64,000 nt of DNA from Microbulbifer pacificus (lineage in GTDB: Bacteria; Pseudomonadota; Gammaproteobacteria; Pseudomonadales; Cellvibrionaceae): NCBI RefSeq assembly GCF_033723955.1, contig NZ_CP137555.1:3092001-3156000 (forward strand), written 5' to 3'. The position numbers were made by a program, and so were the translations under genes. Below, in pieces: positions 26,860 to 36,311 of the stretch. The notes under the pieces were generated by a model. It was not told where the DNA came from. It saw only the letters and a program-made list of their open reading frames with translations, and did not search any database. Numbering within the stretch: position 1 is the first letter of the stretch; each line of letters begins with the position of its first letter.

Positions 26860-28326
26860 ATGCATAAAAAGAACAGGTGCGAGATGGGAACAGATTTGTG
26901 TTACTTGGATGCCTGCGAGGCCTTACAGCTTTTCCGGCGACGCGAACTTTCGCCGGTAGAAGTACTGGCCGCACAAATCGATCGCTATGAAGAATTCGGT
27001 GGTGATATCAATGCATTCACCCAGACGGCATTTGAGCGCGCGCAGCTGCAAGCTCAGCTCGCCGAGCGGGCTTATGCCAACGGCAGTGCGCGGCCACTGG
27101 AGGGGGTGAGCACCGCGATCAAGGATGAGACCTATATTCTTGGTGAGATCACCACCAATGGCTCGCGTCTGCTGCAAGAAAATGTAGCGGATACCACCGA
27201 CCCGGTGCCGGAGCGCCTGATGGCGGCTGGGGCAATATTTCATGCACGCACCGCCACGCCGGAGTTTTCCGTTGCCGCCTACACCTGGTCGGACCTGTGG
27301 GGGGTTACCCGCAATCCTTGGAACCGGGCGATCACTCCGGGCGGCTCTTCTGGCGGCTCGGCAGCAGCCATCGCCGCGGGCTTCTGCACCATCGCGAATG
27401 GCACAGATATGGGTGGATCGGTGCGTATTCCCGCTTCCCAGTGTGGCCTTGTGGGACTGAAAGCATCCCATGGTCGCATTCCGGAAATTCCGCCGTACAA
27501 CGTAGACCCCTATGTTCACCACAGCATGTTGACGCGCAGCGTGCGGGATATGGTACTGCTGTATAACCTGATTGCCGGCCCGCACCCGGTGGATCTGATG
27601 TCGCAGTTGCCGAAGGAACGTGTCCCCGCAGAGCCGTTGCCGATGAAAGGGATGACCGTCGGTGTGTCGCTGAATTTGGGCTTTTATTCGCTGGATGCCG
27701 ACGTCCGCAGGAATACGCTGAACTTTGTGCAGACACTGCGTGATCTTGGTGCGGAGATTTGCGAAGTCGAACTCGAATGGGATGAGCGCTGCATCCGCAC
27801 CGCACAGATTCATCAGGGTGCGCATATCGGGCATATGCTGCGGGAGAAATACGATAACCCGCAGTGCCGCGAGCAGCTTACCAGTTACGCGCGTCATTAT
27901 TTCTCGCTGTCGGCAGCGGCCACGCCCGAGTGTATTCGCGAGGCCAATGACTACGCGCAGCAGATGTGGCTTTCACTGGAGCAGGCATTTCGTCAGTGTG
28001 ATTTCCTTATTTGCCCCACCGTATGTTCCACTCGGGTGGCGGCAGACTTCGATTACAGCTGCGACCAATTGGAAATCGACGGTAGGGTGGTGGATCCGGT
28101 CAAGGGCTGGTTTATGACCTATCCCTTCAATACGCTGAGTCGCTGTCCGGTGTTGTCGCTGCCGAGTGGTATCGCCGATAACGGCGTGCCCACTGGTGTG
28201 CAGCTGGTGGCGCGGCCCTATCGCGACGGCCAGCTGTTGCAACTGGGGCTGGCATTGGAGGCGACGCTCGGTACCTTCATCACGCCGGCGCATCACCCGC
28301 TACCTGCAGAGGAGGTCATTGCTTGA
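26860..28326 (+). CDS. amidase-signature family hydrolase
   Basis: A 488-residue AS-family amidase, cytosolic, with the Ser-cisSer-Lys triad: Lys88 (AIKDE), cis-Ser163 in GGSSGGSAAA and nucleophile Ser187 in DMGGSVRIPAS. It hydrolyses a C-N amide bond of unknown substrate; in this operon candidates are amidated D-Glu (D-iGln) or another murein-derived amide. AGGGAAAG before 26860 supports the ATG; a second ATG at 26884 is possible. First gene of a six-gene operon with overlapping ends. Confidence 0.9.
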   Translation: MHKKNRCEMGTDLCYLDACEALQLFRRRELSPVEVLAAQIDRYEEFGGDINAFTQTAFERAQLQAQLAERAYANGSARPLEGVSTAIKDETYILGEITTNGSRLLQENVADTTDPVPERLMAAGAIFHARTATPEFSVAAYTWSDLWGVTRNPWNRAITPGGSSGGSAAAIAAGFCTIANGTDMGGSVRIPASQCGLVGLKASHGRIPEIPPYNVDPYVHHSMLTRSVRDMVLLYNLIAGPHPVDLMSQLPKERVPAEPLPMKGMTVGVSLNLGFYSLDADVRRNTLNFVQTLRDLGAEICEVELEWDERCIRTAQIHQGAHIGHMLREKYDNPQCREQLTSYARHYFSLSAAATPECIREANDYAQQMWLSLEQAFRQCDFLICPTVCSTRVAADFDYSCDQLEIDGRVVDPVKGWFMTYPFNTLSRCPVLSLPSGIADNGVPTGVQLVARPYRDGQLLQLGLALEATLGTFITPAHHPLPAEEVIA

Positions 28327-29132
28327 TCAGCAAGTGCGCCCGCATGATTCGCGCGGAGATCCGCGCGGGCAGGTTCTCTGGTCCCACCTCCGGTTTGGCG
28401 GCGGGGTATGTACAGGCAAATATCGCCATTTTGCCGGCCGCACACGCTGCGGCCTTTGCAGATTTCTGCGCGGCCAACCAACGCGCCTGTGCACTGCTAC
28501 ACCGGTCTGAGCCGGGGCAATACCTGTTGTCGGCACTGGGTGCCGATATCGATATCCGCTCGGACGTGCCCAGATACCAGATTCACCGTGCTGGGCACAA
28601 AATGCAGGAAGCTGAGGATATTCGCGATTACTGGCGCGATGACCTGGTCACTTTTGCCTTGGGGTGTTCTTTTTCCTTTGAGGAGGCGCTCATCAGTGCA
28701 GGGCTCGAAGTGCGCAATATCAGCGAAGGACGCAACGTGCCAATGTACCGTACGGCACAGCCATGTACGCCTGCCGGCCCCTTCGGCGGCAATCTGGTGG
28801 TGAGCATGCGCCCGTTTACGCCGCAGGCGGTGGAACGGGTGTGTGCAATTACCGGGCGCTACCCGTTGGTTCACGGTGCGCCGATTTACATAGGGGATGC
28901 CGATGGGCTCGGTATTGGCGACATCCATCAGCCGGACTTTGGCCAGTCGGTGACCATCGCCGAGAATGAAATTCCGGTGTTCTGGGCCTGTGGTGTGACC
29001 GCCAATGAGGCACTGCGCTGTGCTGGACTGGAATACTTTATTACCCACGCGCCGGGCCACATGTTAATTGCCGACTTGCAGAACTCAGCACTGGAAAGCA
29101 TTACCGATATTCGCGATCTCCACGGCAATTGA
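28323..29132 (+). CDS. DUF1445 / YcsI-family protein (putative hydro-lyase, D-glutamate cyclase N-half homologue)
   Basis: A 269-residue member of the DUF1445 (UPF0317, YcsI) family: GLAAGYVQANIAILP near 25-39, SDVPRYQIHRAG near 79-90, FALGCSFSFEEALI near 110-124 and NVPMYRT. In B. subtilis ycsI lies in the 5-oxoprolinase (ycsF-kipIA) operon. In mammals this domain is the N-terminal half of mitochondrial D-glutamate cyclase, whose C-terminal half (DUF4392) is encoded three genes downstream here. The start is TTG, overlapping the amidase stop, with GAGGAGG upstream; an ATG at 28344 is an alternative. Confidence 0.85.
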   Translation: MISKCARMIRAEIRAGRFSGPTSGLAAGYVQANIAILPAAHAAAFADFCAANQRACALLHRSEPGQYLLSALGADIDIRSDVPRYQIHRAGHKMQEAEDIRDYWRDDLVTFALGCSFSFEEALISAGLEVRNISEGRNVPMYRTAQPCTPAGPFGGNLVVSMRPFTPQAVERVCAITGRYPLVHGAPIYIGDADGLGIGDIHQPDFGQSVTIAENEIPVFWACGVTANEALRCAGLEYFITHAPGHMLIADLQNSALESITDIRDLHGN

Positions 29133-29166
29133 TATCCGGAATTGGATTTTTCACGGACGCACACCG

Positions 29167-29880
29167 ATGTTCAAACTCGTCGATTCAGGCGATGACGCAC
29201 TTACCGTTTATCTCGCCGAAACCCCGGGTGACGAGGCGCTCGCAAAGGTAATAGATTTTGTGCACAGAGTGCGGTCCCAGAACTGGGACTGGCTGGTGGA
29301 TCTGGTTCCGTCTTACTGCTGCGTGGCAATTTATTACGACCTGCTGCGTTGTGACTATTTCAGCGTGCGCAGCGCGGTAAGTGCTCTCGCGGGAAATGTC
29401 GGCACTACGTGCGAGCTCGCGGCACCCTTGAACCCAACACTAGCGGCAGCGGCCAAGAATTTGCCAGTTCACTACGGGGCGGATCAGGCGCCGGATCTGG
29501 AGCGGGTGGCGCGCAGCGCGAAGCTGAGCACAGAAGAGGTTATTGCGCTGCACTCGGGGCAGGAATACCGGGTCTATGCGCTCGGTTTTCGCCCGGGCTT
29601 CGCATTTATGGGCAGTGTGCCGGCAGCATTGCAGATACCGCGGCTGGATGTCCCGCGCAAGCGCGTGCCTGCTGGCGCGGTGGCGATTGCCGGAGCGCAG
29701 GCCGCGGTCTATCCCAGTGCCAGCCCAGGAGGCTGGAACCTGATTGGCCGCTGTCCTACGTCATTGTTCCGTCTACACCGAGGGGAGCCAAAGGTGGCGC
29801 TGGCGTTGGGGGATCGCGTGCGCTTCCAGCCGGTCTCTCGCGAGGAGTACCTGGCGCTGGGTGGGAGGCTGGATGGGTAA
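29167..29880 (+). CDS. pxpB: 5-oxoprolinase subunit PxpB
   Basis: A 237-residue protein of the KipI / allophanate hydrolase subunit 1 family. With PxpA and PxpC it opens 5-oxoproline to glutamate using ATP. The family core LGFRPGFAFMGSVPAALQIP (about 140-159) and RVPAGAVAIAGAQAAVYPS (about 164-182), then GGWNLIGRCP, are clear. The ATG at 29167 gives MFKLVDSGDDAL, the expected KipI N-terminus, so longer frames upstream are rejected. Its last eight bases overlap the start of pxpC. Confidence 0.93.
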   Translation: MFKLVDSGDDALTVYLAETPGDEALAKVIDFVHRVRSQNWDWLVDLVPSYCCVAIYYDLLRCDYFSVRSAVSALAGNVGTTCELAAPLNPTLAAAAKNLPVHYGADQAPDLERVARSAKLSTEEVIALHSGQEYRVYALGFRPGFAFMGSVPAALQIPRLDVPRKRVPAGAVAIAGAQAAVYPSASPGGWNLIGRCPTSLFRLHRGEPKVALALGDRVRFQPVSREEYLALGGRLDG

Positions 29881-30853
29881 ACTGGCTGTGGCTGACGTGG
29901 CCGAAGTGGTGGGTGCAGAAGTGGCCGACACGCTATCGGTGATCAAGGCGGGGCCGCAGATGCTGATTCAGGACCTCGGCCGCCGCGGTTGCCAGCACCT
30001 GGGGATCAGTGTCGGCGGTGTGGCCGACAGCCACGCCGCTGGTTGGGCCAACCGCCTGTTGGACAACCCGGCTAATGCGGCGCTGTTGGAAATCTGCCTG
30101 GGTGGCGTAGCCCTGCGCTTTTTGCGCGCGGCGCGATTCGCCCTCACCGGTGCCGACCTCAACTGGCAACTAGACGGCCGTGCGCTCGGCAACTGGCAGA
30201 GCTATAGCGCGGCAGCGGGAGCGGTACTGAGCGGCGGCCTTGCCGTGCAGGGTGTACGCGCCTATATGGCGTTGGCTGGTGGCATTGCGGTTGCGCCGAT
30301 TTGCGGCAGCCTCGCCACAACGGTGGCGGAGGGCATCGGCGGTATCCATGGGCAAGCGCTGCAAAGCGGCGACCAGCTGCCCGCGCCAGTTGCGCCGGCA
30401 ACGGCATTTATGACCCGCAGAACCCCGGCTATGTTTTGCCGTGACTATCCTGCAGAACTTTTATTGCGGGTGGTTCCATCCAATCAGCATCACCTGTTTG
30501 GCGAACATCAATTGTGTGCGTTTTTCTCGCAGGAATATCGGGTATCTCCGGCATCCGACCGTATGGGGGTGCGCCTGCAGGGAACAGCGCTGGCGTCGCC
30601 GCCGCAGGGGTTGATATCTGAGCCTGTGGCCGCCGGAGCGATACAGGTGCCCGCAAATGGTCTGCCCATCGTGCTGATGCCGGACTGCCAGACTATTGGC
30701 GGCTACCCGAAAATCGGTCATGTGTACCGCGTGGATCTCGATCGCCTGGCACAGGCGCGACCGGGGCAGCGTGTGCGATTTTTGCGTGGTAGCCGGGCTG
30801 AAGCCCAGGCCGAGTGGCTGTTACAGCGAAGGTTTTTTCATGGCGGAGCGTGA
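29873..30853 (+). CDS. pxpC: 5-oxoprolinase subunit PxpC
   Basis: A 326-residue KipA / allophanate hydrolase subunit 2 family protein, partner of PxpB. Signature parts: AGPQMLIQDLGRRG (about 25-38), a variant of the family 'G..ttvQD.GR.G'; GVADSHAAGWANRLLDN; SDRMGVRLQG; and PIVLMPDCQTIGGYPKIG near the end. The ATG at 29873 overlaps the pxpB stop. Its 3' end overlaps the next start by 14 bases, so translation is probably coupled. Confidence 0.93.
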   Translation: MGKLAVADVAEVVGAEVADTLSVIKAGPQMLIQDLGRRGCQHLGISVGGVADSHAAGWANRLLDNPANAALLEICLGGVALRFLRAARFALTGADLNWQLDGRALGNWQSYSAAAGAVLSGGLAVQGVRAYMALAGGIAVAPICGSLATTVAEGIGGIHGQALQSGDQLPAPVAPATAFMTRRTPAMFCRDYPAELLLRVVPSNQHHLFGEHQLCAFFSQEYRVSPASDRMGVRLQGTALASPPQGLISEPVAAGAIQVPANGLPIVLMPDCQTIGGYPKIGHVYRVDLDRLAQARPGQRVRFLRGSRAEAQAEWLLQRRFFHGGA

Positions 30854-31790
30854 CACTGCAATGGTGAATTTAGATCTCGATAAATACCATCGTCCCGAAA
30901 TCAACGCGCTGGCGATGCAGATTGAAGCGCTGCTTGTGGCAACGAACGTGCGCGGCATGGAAACGGTGCGCAATCGCGGTTACCGGGGTTATTTGCAGCG
31001 CGCGGTCTCAACGCTGCTGTGCAAGCGCGAGCGGGTGGCGATCGTGAGTGGCTTTCCGGTGGCGCAGGGTTTTGAAACTGACGGCCCCGCCGGTGCCCTG
31101 GCGCTGGTAAATGGCTTGTGCCAGCTGGGTGCGGAGGTTGTTCTGCTTGGTGTTGATCACTACATTGCCACGCTGCAGCGCTGCGCTCCCGAGCTGCAAG
31201 CATCGCACTTTTTGCCGGTGACGCCGGCGAGAGCTCGGGATCAGTTGCGACAATTTGTTGCCCAATTTCACCCCACCCTGTTGGTGTTCGTGGAAGTTCC
31301 GGGGGCGGGCGCCGACGGTCGTTACAGGAACATGCGCTTTCGGGATATCACGGAGCAGACCCTGCCGTGGGAGCAGATGTTGTCTCTGGTCGATTGCCCC
31401 ACGCTGGCGTTTGCCGATGGCGGCAATGAGTTGGGGATGGGGCGACTGCATCAAGAGCTGTACGGCTTGCCGGTAGCCTGTGCTACGGCCAGCACCGACG
31501 AGCTGGTGATTGCCGATGTCTCCAACTGGGGTGTTTACGGCGCGCTTGCACTCGCATCCGCCTGTGTTGGCCGTCCGTTGTTACAGAACTTTTGTCTCGC
31601 CAGCTGTCTGCGGGCGCTGAACGCCGGGGGCATTGTTGACGGGGTGACCGGTGCTCTTTCCGCCAGCGAAGACGGTCTGCTGCTTAGCCAGAGCGTAGCC
31701 ATGTTCAGGGCGCTGGAAGTGCTCGCAGAGGCCGCGCTGGGAATACCGGTAGGCGATGAGATAGCACCGCTTGAGGAATGCGTGGCGTGA
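30840..31790 (+). CDS. DUF4392 D-glutamate cyclase-like protein
   Basis: A 316-residue protein of the DUF4392 family, the C-terminal half of mammalian D-glutamate cyclase, which turns D-Glu into 5-oxo-D-proline. Visible: LVATNVRGMETVRNRGYRG (about 25-43), VAIVSGFPV..GFETDGPAGALAL (about 65-90, a glycine-rich loop), FVEVPGAGADGRYRNMRF and ADGGNELGMG. Sitting inside a pxpB-pxpC-x-pxpA operon, it would feed 5-oxoproline to the prolinase. An ATG at 30861 could also start. No signal peptide: cytosolic. Confidence 0.85.
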   Translation: MAERDTAMVNLDLDKYHRPEINALAMQIEALLVATNVRGMETVRNRGYRGYLQRAVSTLLCKRERVAIVSGFPVAQGFETDGPAGALALVNGLCQLGAEVVLLGVDHYIATLQRCAPELQASHFLPVTPARARDQLRQFVAQFHPTLLVFVEVPGAGADGRYRNMRFRDITEQTLPWEQMLSLVDCPTLAFADGGNELGMGRLHQELYGLPVACATASTDELVIADVSNWGVYGALALASACVGRPLLQNFCLASCLRALNAGGIVDGVTGALSASEDGLLLSQSVAMFRALEVLAEAALGIPVGDEIAPLEECVA

Positions 31791-32506
31791 GGCTGAACTG
31801 TGATCTCGGGGAAAGTTTTGGCAACTGGCAGTTGCTGGACGAGCGAGATGTCATGCCATTTATTCACATGGCGAATATCGCCTGTGGTTACCACGCCGGT
31901 GATCCGATAACTATCGTGCAGACCCTGCGGCTGGCGCGGCAATTTGGGGTGGCGGTGGGCGCTCACCCATCGTACCCGGATCTCATGGGATTCGGCCGCA
32001 GGTCGATGGCATGTACCCCCACTGAGATCCAAGCCATGCTGCTGTATCAGGTCGGTGCTCTGCGGGAGCTGGCCATGGCAGAGGACTTGGCGCTGAACTA
32101 CGTCAAACCGCATGGCGCCCTGTATAACGACATGATGGGAGATGAAACAGTGCTGCACGCGGTGCTCGCCGCCCTGCAGCGCTGCCGTCTGCCGCTGATG
32201 ATGATGGCCACGCCGCGCAACGACCACTACCGCCGCCTTGCCGAAGATTACGGAGTGGGTCTTATTTTTGAAGCTTTTGCCGATCGCCGCTACACCGCGG
32301 ACGGACGACTGCAGCCACGCGCGCAAACCGGAGCGGTACTGCATTCAGCGGAGGAAATCCTAGCGCAGGTGCACGCGCTGTGCGCGGGCAGCGTTACCGC
32401 CAGTGATGGGAGGCGTATCAATATCGAAGCGGATTCCCTTTGTGTGCACGGTGACAACGCTGATGCGGTGGCAATGATTCGGCAAGTCCACGCTCAGCTT
32501 GAGTGA
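31778..32506 (+). CDS. pxpA: 5-oxoprolinase subunit PxpA (LamB/YcsF family)
   Basis: A 242-residue LamB/YcsF-family protein, the third 5-oxoprolinase subunit. The family hallmarks are RLNCDLGESFGNW (5-17), ANIACGYHAGD (about 32-42), VGAHPSYPDLMGFGRR (about 60-75) and YVKPHGALYN (about 107-116). It overlaps the DUF4392 gene by 13 bases and ends the operon. The convergent murein-enzyme operon stops only nine bases away. Confidence 0.94.
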   Translation: MRGVRLNCDLGESFGNWQLLDERDVMPFIHMANIACGYHAGDPITIVQTLRLARQFGVAVGAHPSYPDLMGFGRRSMACTPTEIQAMLLYQVGALRELAMAEDLALNYVKPHGALYNDMMGDETVLHAVLAALQRCRLPLMMMATPRNDHYRRLAEDYGVGLIFEAFADRRYTADGRLQPRAQTGAVLHSAEEILAQVHALCAGSVTASDGRRINIEADSLCVHGDNADAVAMIRQVHAQLE

Positions 32507-32515
32507 GCCGCCAAG

Positions 32516-33514
32516 TTACCGCTGTTCGCCCGCGGCCATGGTCGGGATATTCAAACCGGGGTAACCACTGAGCTTTTGCGGGAAATATTTTTCCAGCAGG
32601 GCCAGCAGGATCGCGCGGGATTGGTTGTCCACTTCGCCGTCGACATTCCAGGGGCGGAAGTGATATTGAAACGCGCGGGTGTACAGGCCGATGTCCGCGT
32701 CGCTCGCGGTTTCCGCATTGATGCCGTAGCCATAATCCTGCAGCCACTGGGCGAAGCGACGGCGCACACTATCGCGGTCACTGCTGGTGTTGCCATTCAG
32801 GAAATCCAAGTGGCGCTTGACGGTGGCGTCGTCATACCAAGCGCCGATGCCGGCCTCGGCCAGCTTTTGCCAGGGAAAGCGCGGGCCGGGGTCGATTTTC
32901 CACTGTGGGAGAATATCGCCGTGCCCGACCACGCGGGTGGGGCTGATGTCTGGGTAGCGCGCTAGGATATCTTTGGACAGCGCGATTACCAAGTCGATCT
33001 GCGCCGGGTCAAATTCCGGGAAAAAGCACGCAGTTTCGCTTTCGCCTTCCTCAGCGGATTCCGCTGGCGGGGCGCAGTAGCTTTTGTTGACGATCTCGAT
33101 GCCGATGGAGTGATCGTTCAGCTGGCTGCGGTCTTCCCAGTGGCCGGGGCCGGCGTGCCAAGCACGGCGGTGCTCGTCCACCAACTGATACACCCGCAGT
33201 TCATCGTGTGGATAGCTCGGGTCGTTGTGTTCCGGGATCAGGTAGTGCGAACTCACTGGTGCTGAGCTCGGCTCGGTCAATACCCGCAGCGACGTGGCAA
33301 AATCAATGGCGGTAAAGTGCATCACCAGAAATCGCACGCGCTCGCTGGCATTCTGTGACGTTACCACCTCCATGCGGTATGCATCGCTGCGATGGTTCAT
33401 GCCCGCGCTGCTCACGCAAGCGGTAATCGCGAGGGATGCCGTCAATGCGGTGGCGATGAGTGCCGTCCTGGTGAGAATGGCTCTGGTCACTGTGCGGCTT
33501 ATTGGGCGTGACAT
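32516..33514 (-). CDS. AmiD-like N-acetylmuramoyl-L-alanine amidase lipoprotein
   Basis: A 332-residue lipoprotein (AITAC lipobox, Cys33). The amidase_2 zinc domain has VMHFTAID with His66, then SSHYLIP, NDHSIGIEIVN and VVGHGDI..WKIDPG (second zinc His and the Asp ligand). The C-terminal helical peptidoglycan-binding-like domain is about 235-320. It cuts the MurNAc-L-Ala bond, releasing stem peptides, like E. coli AmiD at the outer membrane. Last gene of the four-gene minus-strand operon; its start overlaps the NlpC-like gene by 16 bases. Confidence 0.92.
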   Translation of the reverse strand: MSRPISRTVTRAILTRTALIATALTASLAITACVSSAGMNHRSDAYRMEVVTSQNASERVRFLVMHFTAIDFATSLRVLTEPSSAPVSSHYLIPEHNDPSYPHDELRVYQLVDEHRRAWHAGPGHWEDRSQLNDHSIGIEIVNKSYCAPPAESAEEGESETACFFPEFDPAQIDLVIALSKDILARYPDISPTRVVGHGDILPQWKIDPGPRFPWQKLAEAGIGAWYDDATVKRHLDFLNGNTSSDRDSVRRRFAQWLQDYGYGINAETASDADIGLYTRAFQYHFRPWNVDGEVDNQSRAILLALLEKYFPQKLSGYPGLNIPTMAAGEQR

Positions 33515-34107
33515 AGCGAATCCTTCAGTCGAATTCCCGAGTCGAAATCCTCGGTGGGGATCGGGTTAATTTTCACCAGACCGTGGTTCGAGGTCATGCG
33601 GTGGATATAGCGGCCGTCACCCAGAGCAATACCCACATGAGTGAGTACGCCCTCGGCCCAATCTCCATAGGTATTTTTGAGAAATACCAGGTCGCCAGGC
33701 TGCAGCGCACGGATACTTTTGATTTTTTCCCCGAACTCATCGGCAGCGAGAGAGTCGACATGCTCCGGTAGCAGTTCATCATCGGCACCAAGCAAGTGCG
33801 CATCCCAGGGTCTTTGCGTTTCCAGCGTGGCGAAGTGCTCGCCGCAGGCGGCGACGAGAATTTCCCGAGTCCAGTTCATGCATTGCTCGGCCCTGCCGAT
33901 ACGATAAGCGCGGTTCTCCCACGGCAACGCGGCGGCCAGCAGTTTTTTCCCAAGGCGAGACGCGGGCATGTCATCTTTCGGCTGATCGGCAGCGCTGACC
34001 GTGGGGGAAGCTTGGCCGGCGAGCAACGCTGCGGGTCCTTCTGCTTCCGCGCATCCGGCAAAAGGAACCAATGTCGTCAGGGCGAATGCAATGAGTGTTC
34101 TGTTCAT
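33499..34107 (-). CDS. NlpC/P60-like peptidase lipoprotein
   Basis: A 202-residue lipoprotein (PFAGC lipobox, Cys19). Likely catalytic Cys76 lies in EQCMNW and His157 in LTHVGIALGDG, with a following His169 in YIHR. QPGDLVFL before the His is the standard NlpC/P60 strand. This family cuts D-Glu-(gamma)-meso-DAP bonds in stem peptides, which would release L-Ala-D-Glu. The fold call is good; the exact bond is inference. Four-base overlap with the M1 peptidase gene upstream. Confidence 0.82.
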   Translation of the reverse strand: MNRTLIAFALTTLVPFAGCAEAEGPAALLAGQASPTVSAADQPKDDMPASRLGKKLLAAALPWENRAYRIGRAEQCMNWTREILVAACGEHFATLETQRPWDAHLLGADDELLPEHVDSLAADEFGEKIKSIRALQPGDLVFLKNTYGDWAEGVLTHVGIALGDGRYIHRMTSNHGLVKINPIPTEDFDSGIRLKDSLCHAQ

Positions 34108-36311
34108 AGTGTTGGGAGCTCCGCACAGTTGTTATTGCGTTGTGTGTCGGGGATCAACCATAGGGGGTCGATACACAGGCGAGACAACTGCTGACCGCGT
34201 GGCAGTGGTAACTCTAGGGTCAGCCGGTTGTTGCGTGATTGCCCCCAGGTCTCCGCGGGTATCAGGCTGTGGTAGCGGTTGCCTTCGCGGGTGACCAGTT
34301 CAAGGGGAATCGGCAGGATTGCACTGCCGTGGTTGTCGATGGTGAGCGTGTACCACACGCTGCTGTCTTCTGCAGCCGGGAGGGGTACCGGTATCTGGGG
34401 AGCAAAATTTTGCGCTGTGCGGGTGTAGCTGTCGGCGAGTTGAGGTGCTCGGTCCACGACAAACTGCTGAATATCACCTGAGGTCAATGCCAGTGCCGGG
34501 GGCGCAGTCTGTTCCCACGGCTGCAGTGAAAGTGCCTTGCCGTCGCGCGCGATACCGTGCAAGGACAGATCAATACTGCCCTGACCATAAAACCAGCTGC
34601 GCCAGAACCAGCTCAAGTCGGTACCGGCGGAAGTTTCCAGTGCGCGGAATAAATCCCCGGGCATGGGGCGCTTGCCGATCCATGCCTGGGCAAAGCTGCG
34701 TAGTGCCGGGTCGAATACCTCGGGCCCAAGTACCAGATGGCGCAGCACATTCATCACGCTTGCCGATTTGTTGTAGGCGTTGTCGATCTTGAGCAGCAGG
34801 CTGTCGGCACTGGTCATAATCGGCTGGTGGTCGGCGCTGGCCGTGTAAGCCGCTATCGAGCGGGGCTCACCATAGATCACATCGAAATTGGCCTCCCAGC
34901 TATGCTCTGCCCGGTATTCGATAAAACTCACCAGACCTTCGTCGAGCCAGGCCCACTCGCGCTCGTCGGTATTGATACGCATCGGCAGGTAGTTGTGGCC
35001 AACTTCGTGAATGACGGTGCCGATAAAGTCGTATTTGGTGAGCGCCTCCCATGCGGGTTGCCTCCGGGTGGACACGCTGCGTTCTGGACGGATGGGAATG
35101 GTGGCAAGACCGGGGTATTCCATGCCGATACCTGACGCGTTGACCACGCTGATAGTGTTGGTGTCCAGTGGCATCAGTGCGCTGTCGAACACGTCCAGGC
35201 TATGGGCAATTGCGGGCAGGCCGAACTTTTCCCACAGGGGTGCGGCCTCTGCGGGGAAGAACTGCTGCAGGCGGCGACCGCGCTGGTCATACTGAATCTG
35301 CCACTGGAAGCTCGCCGAGGCACTAAAGGCAAAGTCGCGCAGCTGTTGGCCGGTAAATTGCCAACTTCTGGTATCGGTGGCGTGTGCATTGCGGTTGGCG
35401 GCGCGGCGCTGCCTTGCCTGGGGACCGTCTATCATCCAGCCGGGTTCGGTGGATTTTCGCCGCCACAGCTCGAGCTGGTGGCCGTTTAGTACCTGCGTCG
35501 GGTTTTGGAGTTCACCACTGGCGGCTACGACAAAATCTTCCGGGACCTCAATACGCGCCGAGTAGTCGCCGAATTCGGTGGAAAATTCACCCTGTTGTAA
35601 AAACGGCTTCAATTGCCAGCCGGCGTAATCGGTATAGGCGGCGGCGCGCGGAAACCACTGAGCAATGACATAAATACGGCTGCCGTCCGCAAGTGTTTCG
35701 TAGCCGCTTCGCGCACCAGCGGCGTTTTTTTCAATCAGGGGAAGTTGCCATTGAATGTGCAGATACTGGGTCTTCCCGGGCGAAAGTGGCTCGGGCAGAG
35801 GTACTTTCAGCAGGGTATCGTGCACCTGCCAGTTGAGTGCCTGGCGGCGACCATCAGTGACCGTATCTATCGCAAAGCCTTGGGCAGTTTTCCGGGCGAC
35901 CGCACGCTTGCGCGATTTTTCGTCCGCTGCGGTGAACAAGCGAAAGACGGCCTTGGCGTCGACTTTGAGTGCATTGTGGTCGAGGAAAAAATACAGCGCA
36001 GGGAGCGCATCGGGTGAGTTGTTGTGGTAGCGAATGTCTGCGCTGGCGAGGAGCCGCTGCTGGTGGGTGTCGAGACGTGCATTGAGGTCGTAATCGACCT
36101 GCTGCTGCCAGTAATTCTCCGTTGGCATTCCCGTGCCACTGCGATAACTACCGAGATTCAGGTCGGTCTGGCTCAGCCGGACGAATGAGTCGGTACCGGT
36201 TGCCGCATGACTGGACGCGCCGGCGCTCAGGGTACACAGTAAAGTGGTACCCAGCAGGATGCCACAGGTGCGCCTATGGCTGTGGCGCCGCAGTACCGGC
36301 GGTTCGCTCAT
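34104..36311 (-). CDS. M1-family metallopeptidase, exported
   Basis: A 735-residue zinc peptidase. An N-terminal signal-like segment (about 14-37) is followed by a beta-rich domain and the catalytic domain with HEVGH (435-439) and the distal zinc Glu458 (HExxH-18-E). The usual exopeptidase GAMEN loop is represented by GIGMEYPGL, about 40 residues before HExxH. Within this operon it could remove L-Ala from L-Ala-D-Glu or trim peptides. Start overlaps the MFS stop (ATGA), so co-translated. Confidence 0.85.
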   Translation of the reverse strand: MSEPPVLRRHSHRRTCGILLGTTLLCTLSAGASSHAATGTDSFVRLSQTDLNLGSYRSGTGMPTENYWQQQVDYDLNARLDTHQQRLLASADIRYHNNSPDALPALYFFLDHNALKVDAKAVFRLFTAADEKSRKRAVARKTAQGFAIDTVTDGRRQALNWQVHDTLLKVPLPEPLSPGKTQYLHIQWQLPLIEKNAAGARSGYETLADGSRIYVIAQWFPRAAAYTDYAGWQLKPFLQQGEFSTEFGDYSARIEVPEDFVVAASGELQNPTQVLNGHQLELWRRKSTEPGWMIDGPQARQRRAANRNAHATDTRSWQFTGQQLRDFAFSASASFQWQIQYDQRGRRLQQFFPAEAAPLWEKFGLPAIAHSLDVFDSALMPLDTNTISVVNASGIGMEYPGLATIPIRPERSVSTRRQPAWEALTKYDFIGTVIHEVGHNYLPMRINTDEREWAWLDEGLVSFIEYRAEHSWEANFDVIYGEPRSIAAYTASADHQPIMTSADSLLLKIDNAYNKSASVMNVLRHLVLGPEVFDPALRSFAQAWIGKRPMPGDLFRALETSAGTDLSWFWRSWFYGQGSIDLSLHGIARDGKALSLQPWEQTAPPALALTSGDIQQFVVDRAPQLADSYTRTAQNFAPQIPVPLPAAEDSSVWYTLTIDNHGSAILPIPLELVTREGNRYHSLIPAETWGQSRNNRLTLELPLPRGQQLSRLCIDPLWLIPDTQRNNNCAELPTL

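Noticed and set aside
26923..27897. Minus-strand open frame of about 320 codons opposite the amidase gene
   Set aside because: Antisense shadow; the plus strand carries the complete amidase triad.
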